Assembly (NCBI RefSeq): GCF_001425005.1
Contig: NZ_LMDB01000033.1
Span: forward strand, 249,238-313,237
Length of the DNA stretch: 64,000 nucleotides
Origin: Duganella sp. Root336D2
GTDB taxonomy: Bacteria > Pseudomonadota > Gammaproteobacteria > Burkholderiales > Burkholderiaceae_D
Direction: 5' to 3'
Part shown: piece after piece, positions 57,253 to 64,000 of the stretch
How positions within the stretch are numbered: the stretch's first letter is position 1
Layout: every line of letters starts with the position of its first letter
Position numbers and translations under genes: made by a program
Notes under the pieces: generated by a model
The model's database searches: none
What the model was told of the DNA's origin: nothing
The model's input: only the letters and a program-made list of their open reading frames with translations

Positions 57253-59871
57253 TTACACCACGATATTGACCAATTTGCCCGGTACCACGATGACCTTCTT
57301 CGGCGCGCCTTCCAGGAACTTCTGCACGCTTTCCTCGGCCAGTGCGGCCGCTTCGATGGCGGCCTTGTCGGCGCCCTTCGGCACCTTGACCGCACCGCGC
57401 AGCTTGCCGTTCACCTGGATCATCAGCTCGATCTCGGACTGCTCCAGCGCGGCCGGGTCGACCTGCGGCCAGGCGGCGTCCAGGATGTCCCCCGCGTAGC
57501 CCATTTCCTGCCACAGCACGTGGGTAATATGCGGCGCCACGGGATTGAGCAGGCGCAGGAAGATGGCGTAGCCTTCAGCCAGCACCGCCGGCTCCACCGC
57601 CTTGGCCGACTCCAGCGTGTTGAGCATCTTCATGCAGGCGGAAACCACGGTGTTGTACTGGATGCGCTTGATGTCGTAGTCGGCCTGCTGCAGCACCTTG
57701 TGCATTTCGCGGCGCAGGGTCTTGCCTTCTTCGGTAGCGGCGCTGACGGCCAGCGGCGAACCGGCGGCGCGGATCGCGTCGCGCTGGGCGTAGCCGAAGT
57801 TCCACACCCGCTTCAGGAAGCGGTTGGAGCCTTCCACGCCGGAGCCGGACCATTCCAGGGTCTGCTCAGGCGGCGAGGCGAACATGGTGAACAGGCGCGC
57901 GGTGTCGGCGCCGTACTGTTCGATCTGGCCCTGCGGGTCGATGCCATTGAGCTTGGACTTGGACATCTTTTCGGTGCCACCCAGGATCACGGGTTGACCG
58001 TCCGTCTTCAGGACTGCAGACACAGGCCGGCCGCGATCATCATGGCTGACCTCTACGTCATCCGGGTTGATCCAGGTCTTCTTGCCGCCTTCTTCACGGT
58101 AGTAGGTCTCGTTCAGCACCATGCCCTGGGTCAGCAGGTTGGTGAACGGCTCGTCGAACTTCACCAGGCCGAAGTCGCGCATCACCTTGGTCCAGAAGCG
58201 CGCGTACAGCAGGTGCAGCACGGCGTGCTCGATGCCGCCGATGTACTGGTCCATCGGCATCCAGTAGTCGTTGCGGGCGTCGACCATGGCGGCGTCGCTG
58301 CCCGGCGAGGTGTACCGCATGTAGTACCAGCACGAGTCGACGAAGGTATCCATGGTGTCGGTCTCGCGGCGCGCCGGCTTGCCGCATTGCGGGCAGTCGC
58401 ACTTGAGGAAGGCTTCATGCTTGTTCAGCGGATTGCCGGTGCCGTCCGGCACGCAGTCTTCCGGCAGCACCACCGGCAGGTCCTTTTCGGGCACCGGCAC
58501 CGCGCCGCAGGACGCGCAGTGGATCATCGGGATCGGGGTGCCCCAGTAGCGCTGGCGCGAAATGCCCCAGTCGCGCAGGCGGAAGGTGGTCTTCTTCTCG
58601 CCCAGGCCTTTTTCGGCCAGGTCGGCGGCGATGGCTTCCAGCGCTTCGCTGTAGCGCAGGCCGTCGTACTTGCCGGAGTTGGTGACCACGGCGACGTTCT
58701 TGTCGCCGTACCATTCCTGCCAGGCTTCGTCGCTGAAGCCCTGGCCTTCGGCGGCGATCACCTGCCTGATCGGCAGATGGTATTTTTTCGCGAAGGCGAA
58801 GTCGCGCTCATCGTGCGCCGGCACGCCCATCACGGCGCCGTCGCCGTAGGTCATCAGGACGTAGTTGCCGATCCAGACTTCGACTTGTGCGCCGGTCAGC
58901 GGGTGGGTCACGAACAGGCCGGTCGGCATGCCCTTCTTCTCCATCGTCGCCATGTCGGCTTCGATCACGGAGCCCATCTTGCATTCGGCGATGAAGGCTT
59001 GCAGTTCCGGCTTGCCTTGCGCGGCGTGGGCGGCCAGCGGGTGCTCGGCGGCCACGGCGCAGAAGGTCACGCCCATCACGGTGTCGGGGCGGGTGGTGAA
59101 CACGTACAGCTTGCCGTCGTTGATCAACTGGCCGTCGGCGCCGGCGATGGTGTGCGGGAAGGCGAAGCGCACGCCGGTCGACTTGCCGATCCAGTTCGAC
59201 TGCATGATGCGCACGCGCTCAGGCCAGCCTGGCAGCTTGTGGTCGACGTAGTCCAGCAGCTCGTCGGCGTAGTCGGTGATGCGCACGTAGTACATCGGGA
59301 TTTCGCGCTTCTCGATCAGCGCGCCCGAACGCCAGCCGCGGCCATCGACCACCTGCTCGTTGGCCAGCACGGTCTGGTCGATCGGGTCCCAGTTCACGGT
59401 ACCGGTTTTCTGGTAGATGATGCCTTTTTCCAGCATCTTCAGGAACATCCACTGGTTCCACTTGTAGTATTCGGGCTTGCAGGCGGCCATCTCGCGCGAC
59501 CAGTCGATCGCCAGGCCCATCGACTCCATCTGCTCTTTCATGTGGTCGATGTTGGAATAGGTCCATTTGGCTGGCGGCACATTGTTGGCCATTGCCGCGT
59601 TTTCCGCCGGCATGCCGAAGGCGTCCCAGCCCATCGGCATCAGCACGTTGTAGCCGTTCATCCGCAGGTAGCGGTACATCACGTCATTGATCGTATAGTT
59701 GCGCACGTGGCCCATGTGCAGCTTGCCCGATGGGTAAGGCAGCATCGAGCAAGCGTAGTACTTGCCTTTAGGGAAGCGCGGGTCGTTTTCGACCGCTTTG
59801 TAGGCGTCGATCGCCTTCCAGTGCGATTGGGCGGCTTTTTCAACGTCTGCTGGACTATATTTTTCTTGCAT
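57253..59871 (-). CDS. leuS: Leucyl-tRNA synthetase
   Basis: An 872-residue class I aminoacyl-tRNA synthetase. The HIGH-type motif is in PYPSGKLHMGHVRNY (about 45-59). The CP1 editing domain (about 225-420) includes TRPDTVMGVTF, and the KMSKS loop is in EKMSKSKLNG. An anticodon-binding helical domain and the C-terminal extension close the protein (ELMIQVNGKLRG). ATG 59871 (MQEKYSPADVEKAAQ) is the conserved start; the longer frame adds non-family residues. It is the first gene of the leuS-lptE-holA-proA-hemJ operon. Confidence 0.98.
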   Translation of the reverse strand: MQEKYSPADVEKAAQSHWKAIDAYKAVENDPRFPKGKYYACSMLPYPSGKLHMGHVRNYTINDVMYRYLRMNGYNVLMPMGWDAFGMPAENAAMANNVPPAKWTYSNIDHMKEQMESMGLAIDWSREMAACKPEYYKWNQWMFLKMLEKGIIYQKTGTVNWDPIDQTVLANEQVVDGRGWRSGALIEKREIPMYYVRITDYADELLDYVDHKLPGWPERVRIMQSNWIGKSTGVRFAFPHTIAGADGQLINDGKLYVFTTRPDTVMGVTFCAVAAEHPLAAHAAQGKPELQAFIAECKMGSVIEADMATMEKKGMPTGLFVTHPLTGAQVEVWIGNYVLMTYGDGAVMGVPAHDERDFAFAKKYHLPIRQVIAAEGQGFSDEAWQEWYGDKNVAVVTNSGKYDGLRYSEALEAIAADLAEKGLGEKKTTFRLRDWGISRQRYWGTPIPMIHCASCGAVPVPEKDLPVVLPEDCVPDGTGNPLNKHEAFLKCDCPQCGKPARRETDTMDTFVDSCWYYMRYTSPGSDAAMVDARNDYWMPMDQYIGGIEHAVLHLLYARFWTKVMRDFGLVKFDEPFTNLLTQGMVLNETYYREEGGKKTWINPDDVEVSHDDRGRPVSAVLKTDGQPVILGGTEKMSKSKLNGIDPQGQIEQYGADTARLFTMFASPPEQTLEWSGSGVEGSNRFLKRVWNFGYAQRDAIRAAGSPLAVSAATEEGKTLRREMHKVLQQADYDIKRIQYNTVVSACMKMLNTLESAKAVEPAVLAEGYAIFLRLLNPVAPHITHVLWQEMGYAGDILDAAWPQVDPAALEQSEIELMIQVNGKLRGAVKVPKGADKAAIEAAALAEESVQKFLEGAPKKVIVVPGKLVNIVV

Positions 59872-59940
59872 GATGGAGCGCACTAAAATGAGAGGATATG
59901 AACCGGACATTATAACAATGCATTGGTGCGGCGCGTCAGA

Positions 59941-60789
59941 ATGAGATATCAGGAATTTCCTCCCCCGCCGGGGCTGGCCGGGCTGGTGGACTGCTTATGG
60001 CTGTCCGAGGCCCCTGCCGCCCCCCCTGCGGCCGCCGCGCCGCGCCCTGTCTTGCATCGCGTATTGCCGGATAATTGCACCGATATCCTGTGGCAGGACA
60101 GCGGCGACGCGTTCTTTGTCGGCATGATGAGCACCTGGTTCGATGTGCCGGCTGCGCGCCCCTTGCGCACGGTGGCGGTGCGCTTCCGGCCGGGCGCGGC
60201 CAGCCTGTTCTTGCGGCCAGGTCCGGGCCAAACTCCCATTGCGCTGGCGGGGCTGATGGACCAGCGGGCGGGCCTGGACCTGCTGTGGGGCCGCTCGGCG
60301 GCCGACCGGCTCGGCGACGCGCTGTGGTCGGCGGCCCGCAGCGATGCCGAACGCCTGGCACTGCTGACGGAGGCACTTTACACCCGCCTTTCTGTCGCTC
60401 CCGGCGGTGCCCGTGCCGCTACCGCCCTCGCCTCGCGCGTGACAGCGGCGGCTCCCGCCGGCCAGGCGTTGGCCCTGCGCGCGGTGGCCGAACTGGAGGC
60501 CCACGGCGGCGCCCTGCGCGTCGAAACGCTGGCTGCTGCGTTGGGTGTCTCGCGCCAGTATCTCGCCAACCAGTTCCGCGACCATATCGGCCTGTCGCCC
60601 AAGCTGTTCGCGCGCATCTGCCGATTCCGGGCCGCCCGCGCTTCCGCCCTTGCCCTTGAAGCCGGCCAGCACGGCCACGATTGGGCCACGCTCGCCCTCG
60701 ACAGCGGCTACTTCGACCAGTCCCACCTGATCCGTGACTTCCAGGACTTCAGCGGCGCATCGCCCGATGTCCATTTAGGCAATCGGTAA
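59941..60789 (+). CDS. AraC family transcriptional regulator (DUF6597-like sensor)
   Basis: A 282-residue regulator. The N-terminal ~160 residues (YQEFPPPPGLAGLVDCLW, HRVLPDNCTDILWQ, VAVRFRPGAAS) belong to the sensor type found in many short AraC proteins that begin with a polyproline 'ppp..L' segment. The C-terminal ~100 residues contain the AraC helix-turn-helix pair (LAAALGVSRQYLANQFRDHIG, then ALDSGYFDQSHLIRDFQDFSG). ATG 59941 is used in place of a TTG at 59923. It is divergent from leuS, and a long hairpin element follows 13 bases after its stop. Confidence 0.88.
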   Translation: MRYQEFPPPPGLAGLVDCLWLSEAPAAPPAAAAPRPVLHRVLPDNCTDILWQDSGDAFFVGMMSTWFDVPAARPLRTVAVRFRPGAASLFLRPGPGQTPIALAGLMDQRAGLDLLWGRSAADRLGDALWSAARSDAERLALLTEALYTRLSVAPGGARAATALASRVTAAAPAGQALALRAVAELEAHGGALRVETLAAALGVSRQYLANQFRDHIGLSPKLFARICRFRAARASALALEAGQHGHDWATLALDSGYFDQSHLIRDFQDFSGASPDVHLGNR

Positions 60790-60802
60790 GCCGCTTCCCT
60801 CT

Positions 60803-60985
60803 GTCGCGAGAAAGTGCGATTTTGGGCCGAAATTGGCCTGACCAAACCGCTATTTTCTGCGATTTTCGGGAACTTTCCGTGATTTCGCATGTCCAAAGGA
60901 AAAAATCACGGAAAAGACCTGAAAATCGCACGAAATAGCGGTTTGGTCAGGCCAATTTAGGGCAAAAATCGCACTTTCTCGCGAC
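60803..60985. repeat. 183-bp near-perfect inverted repeat (83-bp arms)
   Basis: Arms 60803-60885 and 60903-60985 pair at 74 of 83 positions without a single bulge; the loop is 17 bases. The ends are GTCGCGAG and CTCGCGAC. Transcription in either direction would give a long double-stranded hairpin. The right end is directly followed by the GGAGA ribosome site of the next gene. No target-site duplication or transposase gene is seen, so it may be a non-autonomous mobile or REP-type element. Confidence 0.95.
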
Positions 60986-60995
60986 GGAGAAGAAC

Positions 60996-61598
60996 ATGAA
61001 ACAGAACCTTTGTATCGCCATTTCCGCGCCCACGCTGCGCGCCCTGCTCGAATTTCAAAGCGAGCACGACGATGAAATCGATCCGGCGGACCTGGCCGAC
61101 CTCGCAATCCGCGACTGGCTGCAGCGCCAAAGAGAACTCGCCAAACCGGCTGGCCAGCGCGGCTACTTCTGGAAGAAGCTATTCCTGCCGGAAGGCACCC
61201 GCCTGAGGGTTTCCAATCATATGACAACGCGCTATGCCGCTGTCGCTGGCGACGACCTTGTCTACGAGACGATGACGATATCCCCGAACCAGTTGGCGCA
61301 GATGACGCTTGGTTCAGCACGGAACGCCTGGGAGGTTGTCTACATCCAGATGCCGGGCCAGCGCGAATGGAAGTTGGCGCTCCGCCTGCGCCATGCCCTT
61401 GAAGCCGATGCTCGCCGGGCAGCCAACCGCTCCGCCAAGCCGGTGCCAGTCCCAGCAGCCGTGCCGCAGCAGGCTTCACCGTTACCGGCCTTACCTCGCA
61501 ACTTACCGGTCGGAAACTTGCTTGCGCCCCAATTGCGGTCCGACTGCGAGGAGCGGCGCAAGGTGTATCGCCGCGCAGAAGACCTCTTGCTGGACTAG
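60996..61598 (+). CDS. Hypothetical protein next to the hairpin element
   Basis: A 200-residue cytoplasmic protein with GGAGA five bases before ATG 60996. The first 50 residues (LCIAISAPTLRALLEFQSEHD, DPADLADLAIRDWLQRQREL) look like a strand followed by two helices, as in ribbon-helix-helix or CopG-like DNA-binding proteins. The middle (about 55-140: YFWKKLFLPEGTRLRVSNHM, YEMTISPNQ-like strands) is unrecognised, and the C-terminus is Pro/Ala-rich and basic. Its start abuts the 183-bp inverted repeat, so the protein and the element may be linked. No function is proposed. Confidence 0.65.
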   Translation: MKQNLCIAISAPTLRALLEFQSEHDDEIDPADLADLAIRDWLQRQRELAKPAGQRGYFWKKLFLPEGTRLRVSNHMTTRYAAVAGDDLVYETMTISPNQLAQMTLGSARNAWEVVYIQMPGQREWKLALRLRHALEADARRAANRSAKPVPVPAAVPQQASPLPALPRNLPVGNLLAPQLRSDCEERRKVYRRAEDLLLD

Positions 61599-61674
61599 TT
61601 TCCATTTTTCCAATCGGCGCCGGCGACGGCATGGCAAGATGCAGCCATCACCACACCAATAGAGGAGAAACACC

Positions 61675-62040
61675 ATGATCAAAGGCCTGCGCACCGCGAT
61701 TTACCCCACCCCCGACCTGGAAGCCGGCAAAGCCTGGTACAGCAAAGTTTTCCAGAAAGAGCCCTATTTCGACCAGCCCTTCTACGTCGGCTTTGAAATC
61801 GGCGGCTTCGAGCTGGGCCTGGTGCCGGATGGCGAACCCGTCAAAGCCGGCGTGCAAGCCTACTGGGGCGTGGATGACATTGCCAAAGAAGTCAAACGCA
61901 TCGTCAAACTGGGAGCAAGCACTCACTCGGAAATTCAGGAAGTAGGCGAAAACATCAAGGTGGCCGAACTGGCCGATCCCTTCGGCAACTTGCTGGGCTT
62001 GATTGAAAACCCGCATTTCGACAGGGCCAGGGTCGCGTGA
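61675..62040 (+). CDS. VOC (glyoxalase/bleomycin-resistance-like) family protein
   Basis: A 121-residue single-module VOC protein: MIKGLRTAIYPTPDLEAGKAWYSKVFQ is the typical first beta-alpha-beta unit, and VAELADPFGNLLGLIENPHF the last strand with its terminal metal-ligand region. ATG 61675 follows AGGAG by about eight bases. Such proteins bind divalent metals and act on small electrophiles or as binding proteins; the substrate is unknown. The map gene starts 15 bases after the stop, so co-transcription is likely. Confidence 0.9.
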   Translation: MIKGLRTAIYPTPDLEAGKAWYSKVFQKEPYFDQPFYVGFEIGGFELGLVPDGEPVKAGVQAYWGVDDIAKEVKRIVKLGASTHSEIQEVGENIKVAELADPFGNLLGLIENPHFDRARVA

Positions 62041-62055
62041 TACCATGCTCCCCCT

Positions 62056-62847
62056 ATGCGCAAACGCAATAACAAATCCATCCTGATCAAGACGCCCGAC
62101 CAGGTCGAGCTGGCCCGCGTGGCCGGCCAGCTGGCGGCCGACGTGCTGACCTTCATCGCGCCGCACGTCAAGCCGGGCGTCACGACCGCCCAGCTGGACC
62201 AGCTGTGCAACGACTACATCGTCAACACCCAGAAAGTCATCCCGGCCAACGTCGGCTATGGCGGCTTCACCGGCACCGTCTGCACCTCGGTCAACGAAGT
62301 GGTGTGCCACGGCATCCCGTCCGACAAGAAGATGCTGAAGGATGGCGACATCATCAACATCGACGTCGCCGTCATCAAGGACGAATGGTTTGGCGACACC
62401 AGCCGCATGTACTACGTCGGCACGCCGTCGAAAGCGGCGCAGAAGCTGTGCGAAGTAACGTATGACGCGATGTGGGCCGGCATCCGCGCCGTCAAGCCGG
62501 GCAAGCGCCTGGGCGACGTCGGGCACGCGATCCAGAAGCTGGCCGAAGCGGCCGGCTACAGCGTCGTGCGCGATTACTGCGGGCATGGCATCGGCATGGT
62601 GTACCACGAAGACCCGCAGGTGCTGCACTACGGGCGGCCGGACACTGGCCTGCTGCTGGAGCCGGGCATGGTATTTACGATTGAGCCTATGATCAACGCA
62701 GGCAAGCACGCCACGCGCGCGCTGCCGGACGGCTGGACCGTCGTCACGGCCGACCGGTCGCTGTCGGCGCAGTGGGAGCATATGGTGGCGGTGACCGAGA
62801 CCGGGTTCGACGTGTTGACTCTCGCACCGGGCGAGCAAAACCGGTAA
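62056..62847 (+). CDS. map: Type I methionine aminopeptidase
   Basis: A 263-residue cytosolic enzyme that removes the initiator Met. The five metal ligands are visible: Asp103, Asp114, His177, Glu210 and Glu241, with catalytic His85 in NEVVCHGIP. The length is standard for type Ia. It is not next to rpsB as in many genomes, so this may be one of two copies. The final codons and stop lie inside the left arm of a 100-bp inverted repeat. Confidence 0.96.
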   Translation: MRKRNNKSILIKTPDQVELARVAGQLAADVLTFIAPHVKPGVTTAQLDQLCNDYIVNTQKVIPANVGYGGFTGTVCTSVNEVVCHGIPSDKKMLKDGDIINIDVAVIKDEWFGDTSRMYYVGTPSKAAQKLCEVTYDAMWAGIRAVKPGKRLGDVGHAIQKLAEAAGYSVVRDYCGHGIGMVYHEDPQVLHYGRPDTGLLLEPGMVFTIEPMINAGKHATRALPDGWTVVTADRSLSAQWEHMVAVTETGFDVLTLAPGEQNR

Positions 62848-62936
62848 ACCAGGGTCCGACCCAAGGGTCGGACCCGATTCGCGGCGGCCGCATGTCCGGG
62901 TCTGACCCTTGGGTCTGACCCAGGTTTACCGGTTTT
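62837..62936. repeat. Inverted repeat, 40-bp arms, spanning two convergent stop codons
   Basis: Arms 62837-62876 and 62897-62936 pair at 37 of 40 positions, with a 20-base GC-rich loop. Each arm holds GGGTC-x-GACCC words twice. The left arm contains the map stop codon and the right arm ends at the barstar-like stop codon, so the element replaces a conventional terminator. The placement matches the palindrome between infA2 and the Sel1 gene. Confidence 0.93.
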
Positions 62937-63252
62937 AACGCAAAGTCAGCTTCAACGCCGGCTTCTCGCCATAATCGTCATAACGCTCATTGATGCCGCC
63001 GACGCAGTAAGTAATCTCTTCCAGCAAATCCGCCGGCATTTTCGAAGCGTCGGTAATGACGATCTCCAGCACCTCGTTCGGTTTCAGCCGGAACTTCGTC
63101 ATATTGTCCTCATCGCGCAGGTAGGACAGGCAATCCACCCAGGCATCGATAGTCGCGCCATAGCCCGAAGGGAACCCAAGTTCCGCCTGGCAGGCAGCGT
63201 GGAAAGCAGCTTCATCGCCGATCGCGGCGCCGTTTAACGTGGCAATAGCCAT
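62935..63252 (-). CDS. Barstar family protein
   Basis: A 105-residue acidic protein with the barstar pattern: a short strand, a helix (DEAAFHAACQAELG), then GYGATIDAWVDCLSYLRD, where barstar has its barnase-contacting helix, followed by LEIVITDAS and a terminal strand. Barstar is the cytoplasmic inhibitor of barnase-type ribonucleases. No barnase gene is next to it. Its ATG shares one base with the exbD stop, so it is translated with the ExbB/ExbD genes. Confidence 0.8.
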   Translation of the reverse strand: MAIATLNGAAIGDEAAFHAACQAELGFPSGYGATIDAWVDCLSYLRDEDNMTKFRLKPNEVLEIVITDASKMPADLLEEITYCVGGINERYDDYGEKPALKLTLR

Positions 63253-63674
63253 TATTTCTTTTCCTTCGGATCGGTGACAAACCCAATGCGGGTCAGGCCA
63301 TGCGACTGCGCCGCCGCCATCACCTGCGCCACCACTTCATAGCGGGTATCCTTGTCCGCCCGCAGCTGCAACTCCGGCTGCTGCGGCAAGTCCGCCGCCC
63401 CGGCCAGACGCTGTTCCAGCTCCCCGGCCTGCAAGGCATCATTGTTCCAGTAGACCGTGCCGGCGGCATCGATGGCCAGCGTCACGGTGTCGGCTTCCTG
63501 CGGCAGCGCCCTGGCCTGCGCCTTGGGCAGCTCCAGCTGCACCGCATTGGTAAACATCGGCGCGCTGATGATGAAGATCACCAGCAGCACCAGCATCACG
63601 TCCACCATCGGCGTGACGTTGATGTCCGCCATGGATTCCTTCTGCCGGTGGTGGTTGAAGGAGCCGAATGCCAT
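63252..63674 (-). CDS. exbD: ExbD/TolR family biopolymer transport protein
   Basis: A 140-residue inner-membrane protein with a short cytoplasmic N-terminus, one transmembrane helix bearing the essential Asp (MADINVTPMVDVMLVLLVIFII) and a periplasmic domain with the family strand pattern. With ExbB it converts proton flow into mechanical work for TonB, which would energise receptors such as the TonB-dependent receptor in this window, although no tonB gene is visible here. It begins four bases after the exbB stop. Confidence 0.94.
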   Translation of the reverse strand: MAFGSFNHHRQKESMADINVTPMVDVMLVLLVIFIISAPMFTNAVQLELPKAQARALPQEADTVTLAIDAAGTVYWNNDALQAGELEQRLAGAADLPQQPELQLRADKDTRYEVVAQVMAAAQSHGLTRIGFVTDPKEKK

Positions 63675-63678
63675 CAGT

Positions 63679-64000
63679 TCAGTCCCTGGCCAGGTAAGCG
63701 TGCAAGTCGTGCGCGAAAGCGTCCAGCTCGGACAGCGTGATGCGGTTGATGCGGTTAAAGCCGTTATATGCCAGCACCGCCGGAATCGCCACCGTCAGGC
63801 CGACGCCGGTCATGATCAAGGCCTCGCCCACCGGCCCGGCCACTTTGTCGATCTGCACCGTGCCTTGCGCCGACACTGCCGCCAGCGCATGGTAGATGCC
63901 CCACACTGTGCCCAGCAGCCCGACAAAGGGCGCCGTGGAAGCGATCGACGCCAGCAGCGTCAAGCCCGATTCCAGCCGCGTGGTCGAGACGTGGATCGCG
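63679..64000 (-). CDS. exbB: ExbB/TolQ/MotA family proton channel (truncated by window end)
   Basis: The C-terminal ~107 residues of an ExbB-type channel; the frame is open to the window edge and the start lies outside. Visible are RLESGLTLLASIASTAPFVGLLGTVWGIYHAL (in part, residues just inside the edge) and VAGPVGEALIMTGVGLTVAIPAVLAYN, the two pore-lining helices with the conserved Thr/Glu-Ala pattern. It pairs with ExbD four bases downstream. The TTG at 63963 is an internal Leu codon, not a start. Confidence 0.93.
   Translation of the reverse strand, partial: AIHVSTTRLESGLTLLASIASTAPFVGLLGTVWGIYHALAAVSAQGTVQIDKVAGPVGEALIMTGVGLTVAIPAVLAYNGFNRINRITLSELDAFAHDLHAYLARD

Overview
The window looks like chromosome of a high-GC betaproteobacterium of the Oxalobacteraceae (Massilia / Duganella / Janthinobacterium type). 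This is inferred from the leuS-lptE-holA-proA block, two PEP-CTERM proteins, a stand-alone 87-residue IF-1 paralogue, the CsgG / DUF4810 / DUF799 lipoprotein trio and palindromic repeats built on GGGTCAGG-like words. No species can be assigned by reading alone.

Layout. 1-4258 is an accessory segment. It carries an sce7726-type protein with a PD-(D/E)XK nuclease signature, an sce7725-type partner, an exported protein with six 32-residue tandem repeats, and a TIR-domain protein. It ends abruptly against the 3' remnant of a YkgJ-like gene (4259-4456), which I read as the island boundary. 4504-24844 is mostly housekeeping and small accessory genes: MFS exporter, uppP, recQ, two PEP-CTERM proteins, regulators, two EamA transporters, trmB, small envelope proteins, tRNA-Gly(CCC), an exported GH43 enzyme, an M28 peptidase, a LysR/AhpD-like divergent pair, a PAS chemoreceptor and a TraB/GumN protein.

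24888-41340 is a coherent N-acetylgalactosamine (O-glycan) utilisation locus of two divergent arms. The minus arm encodes the outside of the cell: GH31 with discoidin-like and NPCBM domains, a TonB-dependent receptor, a Tat-exported GH109 protein and a coupled metallophosphoesterase. The plus arm encodes uptake and catabolism: AgaS, a ROK kinase, a KbaZ/GatZ protein, a DeoR/AgaR regulator, an AgaA/NagA deacetylase and an MFS sugar porter. The 316-bp divergent region holds a promoter for each arm and several TTTC(A/G)TTT elements, the likely AgaR operators.

41396-46743 has the CsgG lipoprotein operon, a beta-propeller protein, an NTF2-like protein and infA2. Upstream of infA2 lie a near-consensus promoter, a structured leader and an intrinsic terminator, so there is either a small RNA or an attenuator. 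45205-51127 is a tightly packed three-gene signalling operon: HDOD-histidine kinase, REC-PAS-GGDEF-EAL and a Sel1-repeat protein. 51287-59871 holds a Bcr/CflA-type efflux pump, an RlmL-like methyltransferase, hemJ, proA, holA, lptE and leuS. The right end has an AraC-type regulator, a 183-bp hairpin element, an unknown gene, a VOC protein, map, a barstar-like protein, exbD and a truncated exbB.

Four large inverted repeats (45129, 52560, 60803, 62837) sit between genes; two of them contain the stop codons of convergent gene pairs.
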